Positions 1 to 15,444 of a DNA stretch of 64,000 bases are shown piece after piece. Source of the stretch: Luscinia megarhynchos. Lineage: Eukaryota > Chordata > Aves > Passeriformes > Turdidae. Position 1 is the stretch's first letter. Each line of letters opens with the position of its first letter. Below the pieces are notes generated by a model, which saw only the letters and a program-made list of their open reading frames with translations, had not been told where the DNA came from and searched no databases. The stretch covers positions 38,939,889-39,003,888 of the forward strand of contig CM067592.1 in NCBI GenBank assembly GCA_034336665.1, read 5' to 3'. Both the position numbers and the translations under genes were made by a program.

Positions 1-1979
1 GCACAGCTTGCTTTGTTTTGACTTTTAAACAAATAAAGGTAGTAAAAAAAATTGAGACTGCGTATTCCCAAATGTGTTTAATACCAAAAAGAGTATTGTT
101 ATTATTATCTTAAAAGGATTGCAACTATTATAGCTTCAAGTTAAAAAATTATTTTGTTGTTAGCACACTTAAAAATCCCCACCAAGTTATCTAGTATATA
201 GTGATCTTTACGTACAGATAGTTGTGTAAAATAGTATTAATCTTTTGAAACAGTAAAGCAAGTTTGACTAAGCTAGATATGTAAAAAACTCAGAAAACAT
301 ATTTTTAAATTTTGACCTTCCTTAAAATCAGTGGTAAAATTCGCATTTGGTGTGTATAAAATTATACAGACATAAGTATCACTTTACAAGCAGGGAAGCT
401 TCTAGGCTTAATAATCTCATTTTAGTGTCTATGGTACTACTGTCTTGACCAGAGGTCACTGGTCAGGCAGTGTGCTTTTGCATGCACTGACCATAGCAGG
501 TATCCCTGTTTAAATGGAAGATATAAAAGTGACTGCAGTTTCTTATCCTAAGTAAACCATTCATAAACCTAAAAAATTTTAACTTCAATGAAAAGCCTGG
601 ACAGTTTAAGTCTACTAAATTCCACTATCTCCTTTGTCTATTGAGGCTTTTAAAACTCTAAGAAAAGAAAATATTTTCAGAATTTAAAAGACAGAGGGGG
701 TGACCTTTTCATCCCACTGCCCTTTCTGTCAAAAGTATCTATGCAAATTGATACAGAATTAGACTGCCAAAACATCATGAGTGAAAACAAGTTTTATTTC
801 CTCAACTCCTCCCAAAAAGAAGACATACTCCTAGAAATTATTACAGTGGGTGATTGTCACAGGAGAAGATACAATGCCTTGAAAGAAAATTTGAATTGAC
901 AGAGACATATAACTTGCTTCAACACTGGTAAAAAGAGTTGAGTTTCTAATGAGAGTCCCAACCCCGAACTGTCCCTATTTAGGCTCACTTGAGTACTCCT
1001 CATTTCTGCTAAAGAGAAAGAATTGGTAGATTTTATATGAGTATCCATGTTGAATGGATCCTCCACAAAGGATTCATGAAATGGATCTTAAGGACAGTCA
1101 TTCAGAAAGGCACGGTGATGGAACCTGTATATCCTGATTATCAGTCCTGTACTCTAAGCATGCACATCTATCCTAAGCTTTATGCTCTATTTGTTCTGAC
1201 CGGCATAAACAGTAAAGGGACTATCACCATATTCACTTCAGAAGTAACTGAATTCTACATTGCTCTTCCTTTATTCCTCTGATAAAAAAAAATTTTTGAA
1301 AAAAATTTTATGAATGGTTATTTCTAGTTCTATTTGAGCTGATAAAAGTGTCCAAAAGAAATAGGAAGAAAATACTGTATTTCAGAACAACAGTCATTTT
1401 TATTAATATTATTTCTGTAACAAGCATTTTAAGCAGTAAATCAATGCAAGTGAAAGTCTTTCCAAGAGTACATTGCCTTCCAAACAGGAAACCAGGATGA
1501 AAATTCCTCAGGGTGCCATTGATTCAAGCAGTGTTAAACCTCATATTCTCAAGAAAAAGTCTTTGTTGTTCAGATTTATTAAAGGAGAATTTAAACTTGA
1601 CTTTGCCGCAAAAGGTAACTTTTTGGCAAAGTCAAGAAGAAATGATGGTTCTTTCTTAAATATATACTTATTTCAACAAATCCAAGCACTTTTTAAAGTT
1701 GTAGACACCACTATTACGCAGGTTGAAATTCTGTCCTTGCTATCTTGTTTTTCAGCAGAATGTTTCAATATATGGAAACATGGTATCAATTTATGTAATA
1801 AGAAGAGTGTGATCAATTGTATTTTAAAACAACACTTGACTTTTATCTGTCTACCAGCTACAGTGAAATGAAGACTTTTTACTAGTTTCTGTATGCACAC
1901 AAAGCTAAAGCGACTTCATCACTGACAGATTCACAGTTAGAAAAAAAATTTCCTGTGGATTTGTTACAGTCCCTATTAC
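1..1979 (-). other. CNTNAP4: Intron 23 (partial)
   Basis: AT-rich sequence with no coding similarity that I can see on either strand. Short open frames here lack any family motif. I looked for the expected membrane segment and a KEYF-type C-terminus on the minus strand and did not see them. Confidence 0.7.
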
Positions 1980-2051
1980 CTCCAATAATTGCAGAGTCAC
2001 TTCTGATTGCATTAGCTAAGGGCTTTCCCTCATCTATTGGTCCAGAGTGAT
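1980..2051 (-). CDS. CNTNAP4: CNTNAP4 exon 23: extracellular juxtamembrane segment
   Basis: 72 bp (2 + 23 codons + 1). It encodes DHSGPIDEGKPLANAIRSDS and then AIIGG. This is the acidic linker immediately before the transmembrane helix in Caspr4. The acceptor is attctgctgcag and the donor GTAATA. The transmembrane and cytoplasmic exon should follow at lower coordinates; I did not find it in 1-1979, so it is taken to lie outside the window. Confidence 0.93.
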
Positions 2052-2421
2052 CTGCAGCAGAATAAAAAAAAACAGAAAAGAAAATGACAGACAAATAGAA
2101 GATGTCCTTTTTTAAGAAATTCTCACACTGTTACAGTTCATTTACAATATGCTACAATGGCAGTAGTGTGGGTCAGTAAGCATGCATAGAACATGAATGT
2201 AGATGACACTTTTCAGAGATAAAAAGAAAAGTGTAAACATTCAGATGAAAAGAGAAAGGCTAGAGAAAAGGAAGTAAGTACATATAAAAGAGAATTATTT
2301 ACAAACTACTCCTGAGATGTTAACCCCCATGGAAAAATAAAAACTCAGTTGTGATTCAGGTCATGAGTACTCTATTTGGGATTTGCTTCAGAGAGCAGAA
2401 CAAGTGATAACCATATGCTAC
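2052..2421 (-). other. CNTNAP4: Intron 22
   Basis: A 370-bp GT-AG intron between exons 22 and 23. No repeat or element was recognised in it. Confidence 0.9.
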
Positions 2422-2640
2422 CTGCAAATGAATGGGTTGTTTCACTTGATGTTGAGTCAGCTCCAGTTAAAGTACCACAGTTGGATTCAGTGAAACGCCC
2501 TTTTACAATGACAGGGGCTGAGCTGCTGTGGTGCAGTGCAGCCTTCAAAGGAGCAATGTGGTTGAACTGCACTGAAGACAGACAGCCAACAAACCCCTGA
2601 GAGTTTGCCTTCATAGTCTCCTCATCTATATCGCTGTTTT
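2422..2640 (-). CDS. CNTNAP4: CNTNAP4 exon 22: LamG4 end and stalk
   Basis: 219 bp (2 + 72 codons + 1). It begins [10 protein letters not shown] (glutamate split with exon 21), then [18 protein letters not shown], the closing LamG4 motif with its cysteine, and ends in a serine/threonine-rich stalk with THSFA. The acceptor is ctgattaacag and the donor GTAGCA. It is separated from exon 23 by only 370 bp, the shortest intron in the window. Confidence 0.95.
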
Positions 2641-3914
2641 CTGTTAATCAAAAGGAACAGAACACAATTAATCATAGTGCAAATGTACAAAATAAAGTGT
2701 CAGAAGAATAAATGAATAATTAACCTGTGCTCCTCTGAGAATACTTGAGTTGCAGCAACATATGTAGATTCTCTGAATCCCTTTCTTTTCTGACTTTAAT
2801 GAAAAGATAGATACATACAACCCTCCCCCCTTCTTTTTTTTTTTTTTGTTGAACAGATGACAGTTGCTAATCTGCTGAGGGAAATGCTTTTAAATTATTA
2901 TAGCAAATTCCAAAGCAAAAGGTTTCTATTGTAAATAAATTATTTAAATTAAAATGCAACAAAAGTAAGACTGAAGAATGAATTCCAGGAAAATGCATTT
3001 TATGTGATTTCTTCTCATAAATAAATATTTTTGGAACATATTCATTCTATAGACTCATACATCTACTCCATTCCAGCACCACCAAGTCTGTCAAAACAAA
3101 AACCCTGAAGATCTCAGACCCTCTGATCCTGGAAATCCATCAAGATATTTTCTGTGAAATGAAAAAAAAAAATAGTGTTCCAACTTACTATACATTTTGA
3201 AAGATGATATTATTATTGGTACTACAAAGGGGAGGGTAAAGAAAAAAAAAAAGATACTTCCTCGCTTTTTCTCTTGAGTTGCCTTTCTGAATCATGTGAC
3301 AAGTACTTTGCATGTAACTCTGTTAATTCACCAGGTGATGCTCACCAACGCACCACTTCCAATGCAAAAAACAAACAGTTTATTTATTCTGACAGTTCTA
3401 ATTTAAACAAAAACTCTGGAAGTACTAGTTATAAAAGGAGGACTCGTAAGGGAAGAAAATTTGTAAATGAAGTGGGAATTTAATCTCATTAATTTTCACA
3501 TCTCATTAATTTTCACTTTCAACATGTCCTGGAGCCCACAAATGAACTTGTGATCTTTACAATAACTACCATAAAAATTTAAAGTTTTACAGTGCACTCC
3601 TCAATAAAATTTAGGTTGTTAGCAAAAAATGGGATAATGTGTTCAGGTAGAATGTTGCAAAATAGCAGAGTAGCACTTTCCTCAACTAATCTCTCCTTAT
3701 TGCAGTGATGACAGACTACTAGAGAGATGGATGTCAGCCAAAAGTCTTCTCACCTACTCTGATGGATTATATAAAATGTTGGCTGTTTAATTGTCTCTGC
3801 TTTCTTTGCAGATTTTTTCAATATCTGCCTCTATGCACTGAAGAATCTGCTAGAATGGGATGTTTTAAGAAAAAGATTAACACTGAAGTGGCAAGAAAAT
3901 GTTTTCTCAAACAA

Positions 3915-3943
3915 ATATATATATATATATATAAATATATATA
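3915..3943. repeat. AT dinucleotide repeat
   Basis: AT run with one AAT interruption. Confidence 0.9.
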
Positions 3944-4499
3944 CCTCTAAATATGAGTTAGATTGAAAGCCTCAAGAAGAGAGTGATTTCTATTTTTTAG
4001 TTCCTATACAAATCATTTATTAAACTTCATATATGTACAATAGGAAAGGAATATTTTAAATCCTTTGATTTCACTTGACTCCTAGGAAATATTGCTGGGA
4101 TAAAGTAAAGCTTTATATTGGATCAGGAAATCTTGATGATAAAGTGAAAGGGCTTAGGGAAGACCACCATCATCTACTATCTCACTAAAGTAAAGTTTAA
4201 CTGACTGAAAGTGACATTCAAAGACACTCACAAGTTGTTTATTGGAGACAGTATATTACAGTAAACTGAAGTTATGCATCCTCAAGTATCTTAACAGCTA
4301 AGTATACCCAAGTTCACCATAGACAAAATTACTCCACCTATATAGTCTTCTTAAATAAAAGAAACAAAAAGTATCCCTCAAAACCAAAATACACTCATTA
4401 ACTCTTTCTTTAACTCTACTTCAATCTTTTGTTCTTGTGAAGTAATCACTCAGAAAGCAGACATACAACTCCTATCAGAACAGTTTAAGACAAGAACTA

Positions 4500-5555
4500 T
4501 GAGGCATTCGAATGCCTTTATATCTTATATTACATCACCCAAAACTGCACACCTTGAGGTGAGGCCATCCCAGCTCAGAGCAGAGCAGAGCAGAGCAGAG
4601 CAGAGCAGAGCAGGACAATCCCCTCCCTTGCCCAGCTGTGTTGCTGTCCCTGATGCCCCCAGGACAGGGTTGGCCCCCCTGGCTCCAGGGCACTGCTGGC
4701 TCAGGTTCGGCTTCCCACTGACCAGGACCCCCAGGTGCCTTTCCAAGGCACTGCTCTCCAGCATCCCATTCCCCAGTCCGTCCATACATCCAGTCAGAGA
4801 TTCCGGAACTTGTTCTTTGTTAAACTTCATACAACTGGAAACTGCCTAGCCCTCAAATTTGTCGTTGTCTCTCTGCAGCACCTCTCTGCCTTCAAGGGAG
4901 TCAATAGTTCTTAATTTGGTATCATTTTCAAACTTACTGTACCTTTGAGTCCTGCACCCAGCTCATTTATGAAGGTTTTGAAGAGCAGAGGGCCGAGGAT
5001 GGAGCCCTGTGGAACCCCACCAGTGACAGGTCCCCAGTCTGATGTCACCCCATCCTCTGTAACCATTTGTGCATGACCCGTGAGACAGCTGCTCACCCAT
5101 CACACGACATTTTTATCCAGACATGGGCTGGACATTTTGTCCAGAAGGATCCTGTGAGAGACAGCTTCAAAAGATTTACTGGAAAAGATTACGTCAACTG
5201 GCTTCCTTTGATCAACAAGGTGTGTTAAGTTGTCACAAAAGGAAATCAGGTTTGATAAGCAAGACTTTCATCTCATGGACCTGTACTGGCTGTGACTAAC
5301 GACTGCATGGTGCTTCAGCTGTTTTTCAATGCCTTCCAGAATAATCTTCTCCATAATTATACCAGGCACTGAAGTGAGGCTGACAGGCCTGTAGTTTCTT
5401 GGGTCAGTCTTCTTACCCTTACTGAAACCTGGGACAACATGAGTGAGCTTCCAGTCAACTGGAACTTGTACAGAGTCCATCATTCAAAAACCACTCAGAG
5501 AGGCAGTGACATCAACCAGCTTTTTGAGTATTCTTGCTTGAATATGGAGCAGGTG
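4500..5555 (-). mobile_element. CR1 LINE fragment (reverse transcriptase part)
   Basis: The minus-strand translation shows CR1 reverse-transcriptase motifs in order: VPVDWKLTHVVPGF, RNYRPVSLTSVPG and GVPQGSILGPLLF, then a SKF-DTKL-like and MKFNK-like stretch and a degraded LESS...LGVLV...LSQQC block. Several stops and frame changes make it dead. It is unusual in that the 3' untranslated tail is missing on the left side, whereas CR1 copies normally lack their 5' end. A CAGAG microsatellite has grown inside it. Confidence 0.88.
4576..4613. repeat. CAGAG pentanucleotide repeat inside CR1
   Basis: About seven copies of CAGAG (CTCTG on the other strand). It lies where intact CR1 has a short CTGCTCTGC-like sequence, so it probably arose by slippage within the element. 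Confidence 0.9.
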
Positions 5556-6828
5556 CCATAGACTTACAGGGATCCAGCTGGATCAGAAGATTCTGCACAA
5601 GTTTTGTTTGAAGAAAAGAAACTGTCATGTTCAGATGCAGAAGAGCTCAGAAAAGTACTTAAACTGAAAATAATTCTTTTTTTAAAAAAGCTTCCTTGTC
5701 TGGTTTTCCCAAACAACATTTTCGAGTACAAAAAACACGACTTCATATTTTGTTAACTCCTTATGGTTAGATATCTTCGCTACAACAAACACTTATTACT
5801 TTTTTTCTTCATGAAGTCTTCTTAAGTCTTTAGATAAGACTTCATAGAAACTAGAACCTAAAGCTGTCAGATTTCTAGAAGAAATAGTAACTCTCCTTTG
5901 ACAGGGGGAGAAACATACTTTTTTCAGAACAGATTCTGAAACAAACTGGACTGAGTGCCCCACAGGTCACTGTAACTCTGCACATTGCACTGCTGGGTCA
6001 TTACAAAGCCATCATACAACTGAAGAAAATCCCACCTTTTAATTTTTGCAACTGTATGGCTCTTTGGAGGACCATATTGGTCTTGGCCAAAAGACCAATA
6101 GACTATTTGTCTAAAAATGTAAATTTCCATAAATTTAATCAAATGTATTTTTGAGAAAATTTATATAAATTTTGATACAGTATTTGATAAAAAAGAAACT
6201 TTTATTCTGTACTGGTCACGGTGGTATTAACCTTATGTGAGTGTGACTGCAATAAACTACTACACTTCAAAATATTATACATTCCTGATTCAATTTTATC
6301 ATTGAATTGTAAAGTTTGGAAATATTTGTAACAATTTTCTTGTAGCAGTTTATACTTCAGCCAATATTGCTTTAAATTTATGATTAAGTGATCATTTTCT
6401 TTTCCACTTTCTGTGCATATCTACACACCAGTTCTTTTCTGGACTGTGACTTTTACATATAAAAACTACATTTCCAAAGTATTTATTTCTGTTTGTGTTA
6501 GACGTACTTAGTTTTCAAGTAAGAAAACAAATCAGCTACACTGAGATTCTCTTCATGATAACTAAACAATAATTAAGATTTTTTTTAATGGTCTATAAAA
6601 ATGGTTCATAGATTTCCTTAATATGTTTTAAGGTATTTAGCATTTGGTAATTGTTCTCATAAAAATAACTATCACTGTATGAATTTTATTATATATTTAA
6701 AATTATTCTTCTACCTTTTCTAGTTAACACTCTCATAATTGAAAACAAGAACCACCTATTTGAGAGATAAAGAATTAATTGGATCTCCTTATCCAAACAT
6801 TTGCATTCAACAGCTCAATGTCTAAATA

Positions 6829-7938
6829 GGGATTGGTAACAGGTGGTGTTCCTCTGGGGCCCAACTGATACAATTTTTCTTCCAGTATCTTCTCTAATGA
6901 CAGCTAGAGCAGGATTGAGTGCATCAGAAGCAAGTCTGTGGATGACACTAAACTGAATTGTTCACACACCTGGGAGATGGAATGCCACCCAGAGGGACAT
7001 TCACAGGCTTGAGGACTGGGACCAAGTGAATCTCATGAAATTCAACGATGGCAAGTGCAAAGTTAGGCACCTGGATCTGGGCAACGCCCAATATCAACAC
7101 AGACTGGGGGTGAATGGATTGAGAGCAGCCCTGAGGAGAAAGACTTGGGGGCGTTGGTGGACAAGAAACACAACATGGGCCTGCAATGTGCACTTGCAGC
7201 CCAAAAGCCATGTGTAGTCTGGGACTGTTCAGGGACAAGTTAGATACAGCTCTGAGAAACCTGGTCCAGTGGAAGGTGTTCCTGCCTATCACAGAGGGGT
7301 TGGAACGAGGTGATCTTTAGTGTCCCTTCCAATCCAGACCATTTCATGATTCCTGGCTGCAGCATGGCCAGCAGGGCAAGAAAGGTGGCTCTGCACCTCT
7401 CGTCTGCTCCGGTGAGACCCCACCTGCAACACTGCATCCAGCTCTGGGGCTCCCAGCACAGGAAAGGCATGGACTTGTCCAGAGAAGTCTAGAGAAGGAC
7501 TGTGAAGATGATCAAAGTACTGGAGCAGCTCTCCTATAAAGAAAGGCTGAGAGAGTTAGGGTTGCTCAAGCCTGGAGAAGTCTCCGAGATAATTTTATAG
7601 TAGCCTTCCAGTACCTAAAGGAGGCTACAAGAAAGATGATGAGTGATATTTTACATATGCATGTAGTAACAGGACAGAGGGAAATGGCTTTAAACTAAAT
7701 GGCTTTAAATAATTAGAGATTTAACCTGGAAATGAGGAAGAAATTCTATGCTGTCTGGGTGAGAGACACTGGAAAAGATTGCCTAGGGAAGCAGTGCATA
7801 TTCTCATGGGAAGTGTTCAAAGCCAGTGGATGAGGCTTTGAGTGGCCTGGTCTGGAGGAAGGCATTCTGGCACACAGCAGGGAAGTTGGAACTAGATGAC
7901 CTTTTATGTCCTTTTCAACCCAAAACATTCTATGATTT
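6829..7938 (+). mobile_element. CR1 LINE fragment with a nested CR1 tail
   Basis: Plus-strand sequence follows the CR1 3' half: a GTTCCTCTGGGGCCC reverse-transcriptase remnant, TCATGAAATTCAACGATGGC, GCAGCCCAAAAGCCA, then GGCCAGCAGGGCAAG and GTGAGACCCCACCTGCAACA, down to the 3' end ACATTCTATGATTTTA. The coding part is broken. Between 7219 and 7354 it is interrupted by a second CR1 3' end. Confidence 0.88.
7219..7354 (+). mobile_element. Short CR1 3' end inserted in another CR1
   Basis: A 136-bp piece reads GGGACTGTTCAGGGACAAG ... GGTTGGAACGAGGTGATC ... CCATTTCATGATTC, the complete tail of a CR1 element. The flanking CR1 reads straight through once it is removed (GCAGCCCAAAAGCCA before, GGCTGCAGCATGGCCAGC after). 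It is therefore a later, 5'-truncated insertion in the same orientation. Confidence 0.75.
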
Positions 7939-8609
7939 TATTAAATTTATTTAGAGGAAAGAGAAATATCTTTTAAATCTGCATCAGCATCAAATCTTCT
8001 TCTATTACCAGGCTTTATCAATGTGAAAGGTATGAAAATAACAAGATCCTGAACATTTTAGTCCGTTTTGCTATTTTCTTTTAAGAACATCAAAAAGTGG
8101 TCACTGTAGATAAGTAAATTTCAGTTTGATCATTATTGCAGAGAAACAGATGTATTTTGAAGAATCACCATGAGACACAGATCTCCAATAAAGATTTGAC
8201 TTACATTACCATGTTCTTCACCATTTGCATCAAAACCTAATCACAGGTTTCAAGTACAATACATGATGAATAGTATTATATTATCATTGTAGGATCTCAA
8301 CTTCGTTTGTTTTTTCTCCAGAACAGAAAACAAAGTGCTGTTTCTTAATGCTTGATTGCAAAATGAGAGAGAAGTGTACAATTATTTTTAATGGAACCCA
8401 CTTGATCATTTTTCCAGGAAGCACTTATTTGTGATTATATCTGTATTTCAACAAGACTGAAGTTTCTACCTTGATTGTGACTCTAAGTAAATCCACAATA
8501 ACAAATGTCTTTCAATGACATTTGTGTTATTATTTTTCATGCCCCATTATGACATTTTGATCCAAGTTTTAGAAAACCCTGCAGTTTTAGAAAATGCTGC
8601 GGTGTTTCA

Positions 8610-8702
<93 letters not shown>

Positions 8703-9720
8703 CTAGGGAATGATAGAGTGAGGAACAAAGTAGAATAATAGAAGAGATAGTCAATATCTTCAAAAAAGCAGGTAAGATCAAGGCTAAAAATAAGAGGGTC
8801 TCAGAGAAGTATTTCTTATTTATAGCATAAAAACTCATCAGGAAATAGATTATCAGCTTCCTCAGATCACTGATTATAACTGATACTCTTAAGCATCCTA
8901 CTTAATAAGCCTTTATTTATCTTATCGATTCTGCTGATTTCTTCTTTTTCACCTCTAAGATGAATAAAAATAGAAAACCTTTAAGAATATGAAAAAGTCT
9001 CTTTTCATTTTAAAAAGGCATTCAATATTTAACTTCATAAAGATCAAAAATAGTATAAATACTCTGCCTCTCACGGTACCTCTAGAGCAACTTCATGCCA
9101 AGTACCCTTACAAACCCAAGTTCTAGCCTCAAAATACTGAATTGTAACATACAGGTATTTTGAATTTAAAATTAAAAAAAAAGACTTTTTACATGTTAGT
9201 AACAACAATTTGCAAAATAAATGTTTCTATTTTATCATGCTATTTCCACAAAAAAACCCAAAAATATTCTCCTTAATAGCTACTCTCCATTGATAATGGA
9301 AAAGAAACCAAATAAAAATTTAAAAATAGAATTAATTGTTATCTGGTTGGTAATATATTTGTATTGTAGTTTAAAACATAATTTAAATTTTAAAAAATGA
9401 AAATGCAAGACTTAAAACAAACAACAGCATTCATAACCATTTATCAATTTTTGGTAAATTTAACCATCAAATAATTAATTGCATTTCCATTTAAAGTTAT
9501 GAAGTGATACCGACCTTTTGAAATAAATGAAATTCACATAAAAGAGATCAGCTAACATTAATTTTGATTGTGCATCATGAGAATGTTAACTTTGCTCTGA
9601 TTATTTGAGATATTCAGGCACATTTTATCTGGGGTAATCGCCTTGCTGCAAGTATTTACTTCATTTTGCTGGTCTACTTTTTTATGATAATCCACTTTTT
9701 TCCCTCCCTAAAAGAATTAC
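8703..9720 (-). other. CNTNAP4: Intron 20
   Basis: About 1.0 kb of AT-rich sequence between exons 20 and 21; nothing else recognised. Confidence 0.88.
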
Positions 9721-9854
9721 CTCTACAAGGAGTATTTCCTCCTCTCTATTAATCTTCACATGTTGTAGTTGTCCATCAGCCATGCTTTTGAAACTGATGC
9801 TGAAGATATCAGGATCTTCATGGCTATCTAGCTTGTACCTAATCTGTAAACTTC
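9721..9854 (-). CDS. CNTNAP4: CNTNAP4 exon 20: LamG4 middle
   Basis: 134 bp (2 + 44 codons, ending in phase 0). It encodes GSLQIRYKLDSHEDPDIF and MADGQLQHVKINRE, ending in a run of glutamates and LLVE. The acceptor is tatccctgcag and the donor GTAATT. This is the only internal phase-0 junction found in the gene here, and exon 21 starts in phase 0 as required. Confidence 0.94.
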
Positions 9855-13228
<3,374 letters not shown>

Positions 13229-13360
13229 TTAAAATAATTGATATGTAAAACCATCTTTATAGTTTACATCTTATGAACAGTGTATTATGACTTTTCAAAA
13301 CACAAGTTTATTCATGTGAAAATATTTATAAGTAGCTTTAAAGGTACATCTGATTTTTGA

Positions 13361-13674
13361 GGAGAAGGGAGGGGAGGGGAGGGGAGGGGAGGGGAGGGGA
13401 GGAGAGGAGAGGAGAGGAGAGGAGAGGAGAGGAGAGGAGAGGAGAGGAGAGGAGAGGAGAGGAGAGGAGAGGAGAGGAGAGGAGAGGAGAGGAGAGGAGA
13501 GAGAGGAGAGGAGAGGAGAGGAGAGGAGAGGAGAGGAGAGGAGAGGAGAGGAGAGGAGAGGAGAGGAGAGGAGAGGAGAGGAGAGGAGAGGAGAGGAGAG
13601 GAGAGGAGAGGAGAGGAGAGGAGAGGAGAGGAGAGGAGAGGAGAGGAGAGGAGAGGAGAGGAGAGGAGAGGAGA
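13361..13674. repeat. GGGGA/GGAGA purine tract (314 bp)
   Basis: About seven GGGGA units followed by more than fifty GGAGA units, with one phase slip near 13500. On the transcribed (minus) strand this is a TCTCC polypyrimidine tract. It ends about 163 nt upstream of the exon 18 acceptor. The long open frame through it (Arg-Gly-Glu repeats) is an artefact of the repeat. Confidence 0.98.
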
Positions 13675-13789
13675 TATTTCAGTATTCTACTGACGGATAA
13701 ACTGACCAGTGTCTATGTGTCTGTAAGTCTTATGGTATGGAGAAGCTGGCAGCTCATAGCTTGAACAGGTGAACTCCTTGCACTGTTAA

Positions 13790-14813
13790 AAACTGGCGGG
13801 ATGGCCAGGCTCAGAGAGTCGTGGTGAAGGGAATTACACCCAGCTGATGGCCAGTCACTGATTTGGTTCCCCAGGGCTCAGTGTTGTAATTGTACTTCTA
13901 TCTAATATCTTTATTGGTGATTTGGATGAGGGTATTGTCTGCACCAGCAGTAAGTTTGGAGATGATGCTATGCTGGGTGGGTGTGTTGATCTGCTGAAGG
14001 GTAGGAAGGATCTGCTAAGGAATCTGGATAGGCTGGGTTGATGGGCTGAGATCAGTTGCACAAAGTTCAACAAATCAGAATTCTGGCATTCCTACACTTT
14101 GGTCAAAACAACCTGATGCAAGTCTGCAGGCTTGGAGAAGAGTGACTGGAATGCTTCTTTCTGGAAAAGGATCTGGGATTACTGGTCAGCAGCTGAGTAT
14201 GAGCCAGCTGTACCCAGGTGGCCAAGGCCAATGGCAATCTGGCCTGTATCAGCAGCAGTGTGGCTAGCAGGACCAGGGCAGTGATTGTCTCCCTGTATGT
14301 GGCACTGGTGAGGGCACACCAGTACTGTTTTCAGTTTGGGCCCCCCCCTAGAAGAAAGACATTGAGGTGCTGCAGCATGTCAGGAGACAGGGAATGGAGT
14401 GGGTAAAAGGGTTAAGAGAGTAATTCATATGAGAAGCAGCTGAGGGAACTGGGTAGTTTGGCCTGGAAAAAAGGAGGTTCATAGGTGACTTTATCACTCT
14501 CTACAACTGCTAGAAGGGAGCATATAGCCAGGTGGGGTGGGCCTCTTCTCCCAGGCAAATAGTGATAGGACAAGAGGACATAACCTCAAACTGAGTGGGA
14601 ATATGTTCATGCTGGACATCAGGGAGAATTTCTGCACTGAAAGGATGATTAAGCATTGGAGTGAACTGCTCAGTGATGTTGTGAAGTCCTGACTGCTGGA
14701 AATGTTCAAGAAAAAACTGCATGTGGCATTTAGTTGACAAGGTCATGTTCATTCAAAAGTTGGGCTTCATGAAGTTGGAGGTTTTTCCCAACCTTAATGA
14801 TTCTACAATTCCC
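13790..14813 (+). mobile_element. CR1 LINE fragment, degraded
   Basis: Reads as a diverged CR1 3' half on the plus strand: CCCCAGGGCTCAGTGTTG, TTTGGAGATGATGCTATGCTG, GGCCAAGGCCAATGGCAATC, GGTGAGGGCACACCAG, GGACAAGAGGACATAACCTC and a tail ending near AATGATTCTACAATT. Many indels make it non-functional. Confidence 0.83.
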
Positions 14814-15396
14814 CTCTGCTGGTGTTTGTTCTGGCATAATTTGTCTCAGAAGCAAGCTATGCCTAGTCTTCAATAATAGGAAGGTTAACACCTCTCTAGG
14901 CAGAGGAATACCAGCCAGGTTATAACTATACAGAGCAATGAGACTAACACTAATGACTAACACTAATGAGAGTTGTTGATTCATTCTTTTTCACCGTTCC
15001 TTATTTTTAGGGCATTCCATGATAGCTAACATTTTATTCAACTGTGTTGCTTAGCAAGGTGGGCAACCTACATACCATCTCTCCTGTCCTTTGTTACACA
15101 ACTTACTCTGATGTTTCTTGTCCTTTATTCTCTTTTAAAAAGTAAAACCAGAAAATATTCCACGTTTTGAGAGACTGTAGACTATAATGCTTACACATTT
15201 CGAGTTCTCATTTAGATAAATGCTTCCATGTGATCGTCCATCTTAAGTTTTCTCAGTTTCAAAGTTTGTATAATTCTTGGTGTTACATAGAATATCTTGA
15301 CATAGCTATCGTTATTTTCAGTTATAATGGAACAAAACCACCTGGTGGAAGCAATTTCATGTCACCTCTTAAAATGGCAAGAAATTGAAAGTAGAG

Positions 15397-15444
15397 TAAG
15401 GTCCCTTTCAATCCCAATCACTCTACATATCTTTGATTCTATGG
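15397..15444 (+). mobile_element. Probable CR1 3'-end scrap
   Basis: GTAAGGTCCCTTTCAATCC followed by TTTGATTCTATG resembles the last 40-50 bp of CR1 elements. It is too short to be certain. Confidence 0.45.

Noticed and set aside
857..1066. Minus-strand open frame as a candidate last exon of CNTNAP4
   Set aside because: No transmembrane helix and no conserved cytoplasmic C-terminus.
2376..2600. 74-codon plus-strand open frame
   Set aside because: Antisense shadow of CNTNAP4 exon 22.
4525..4849. Overlapping open frames of 84-116 codons on both strands
   Set aside because: They lie in a degraded CR1 and its CAGAG expansion; they are repeat remnants, not genes.
13357..13764. 135-codon plus-strand open frame rich in Arg-Gly-Glu
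   Set aside because: It is a translation of the GGGGA/GGAGA repeat; a 5-bp unit gives a 15-nt period with no stop in this frame.
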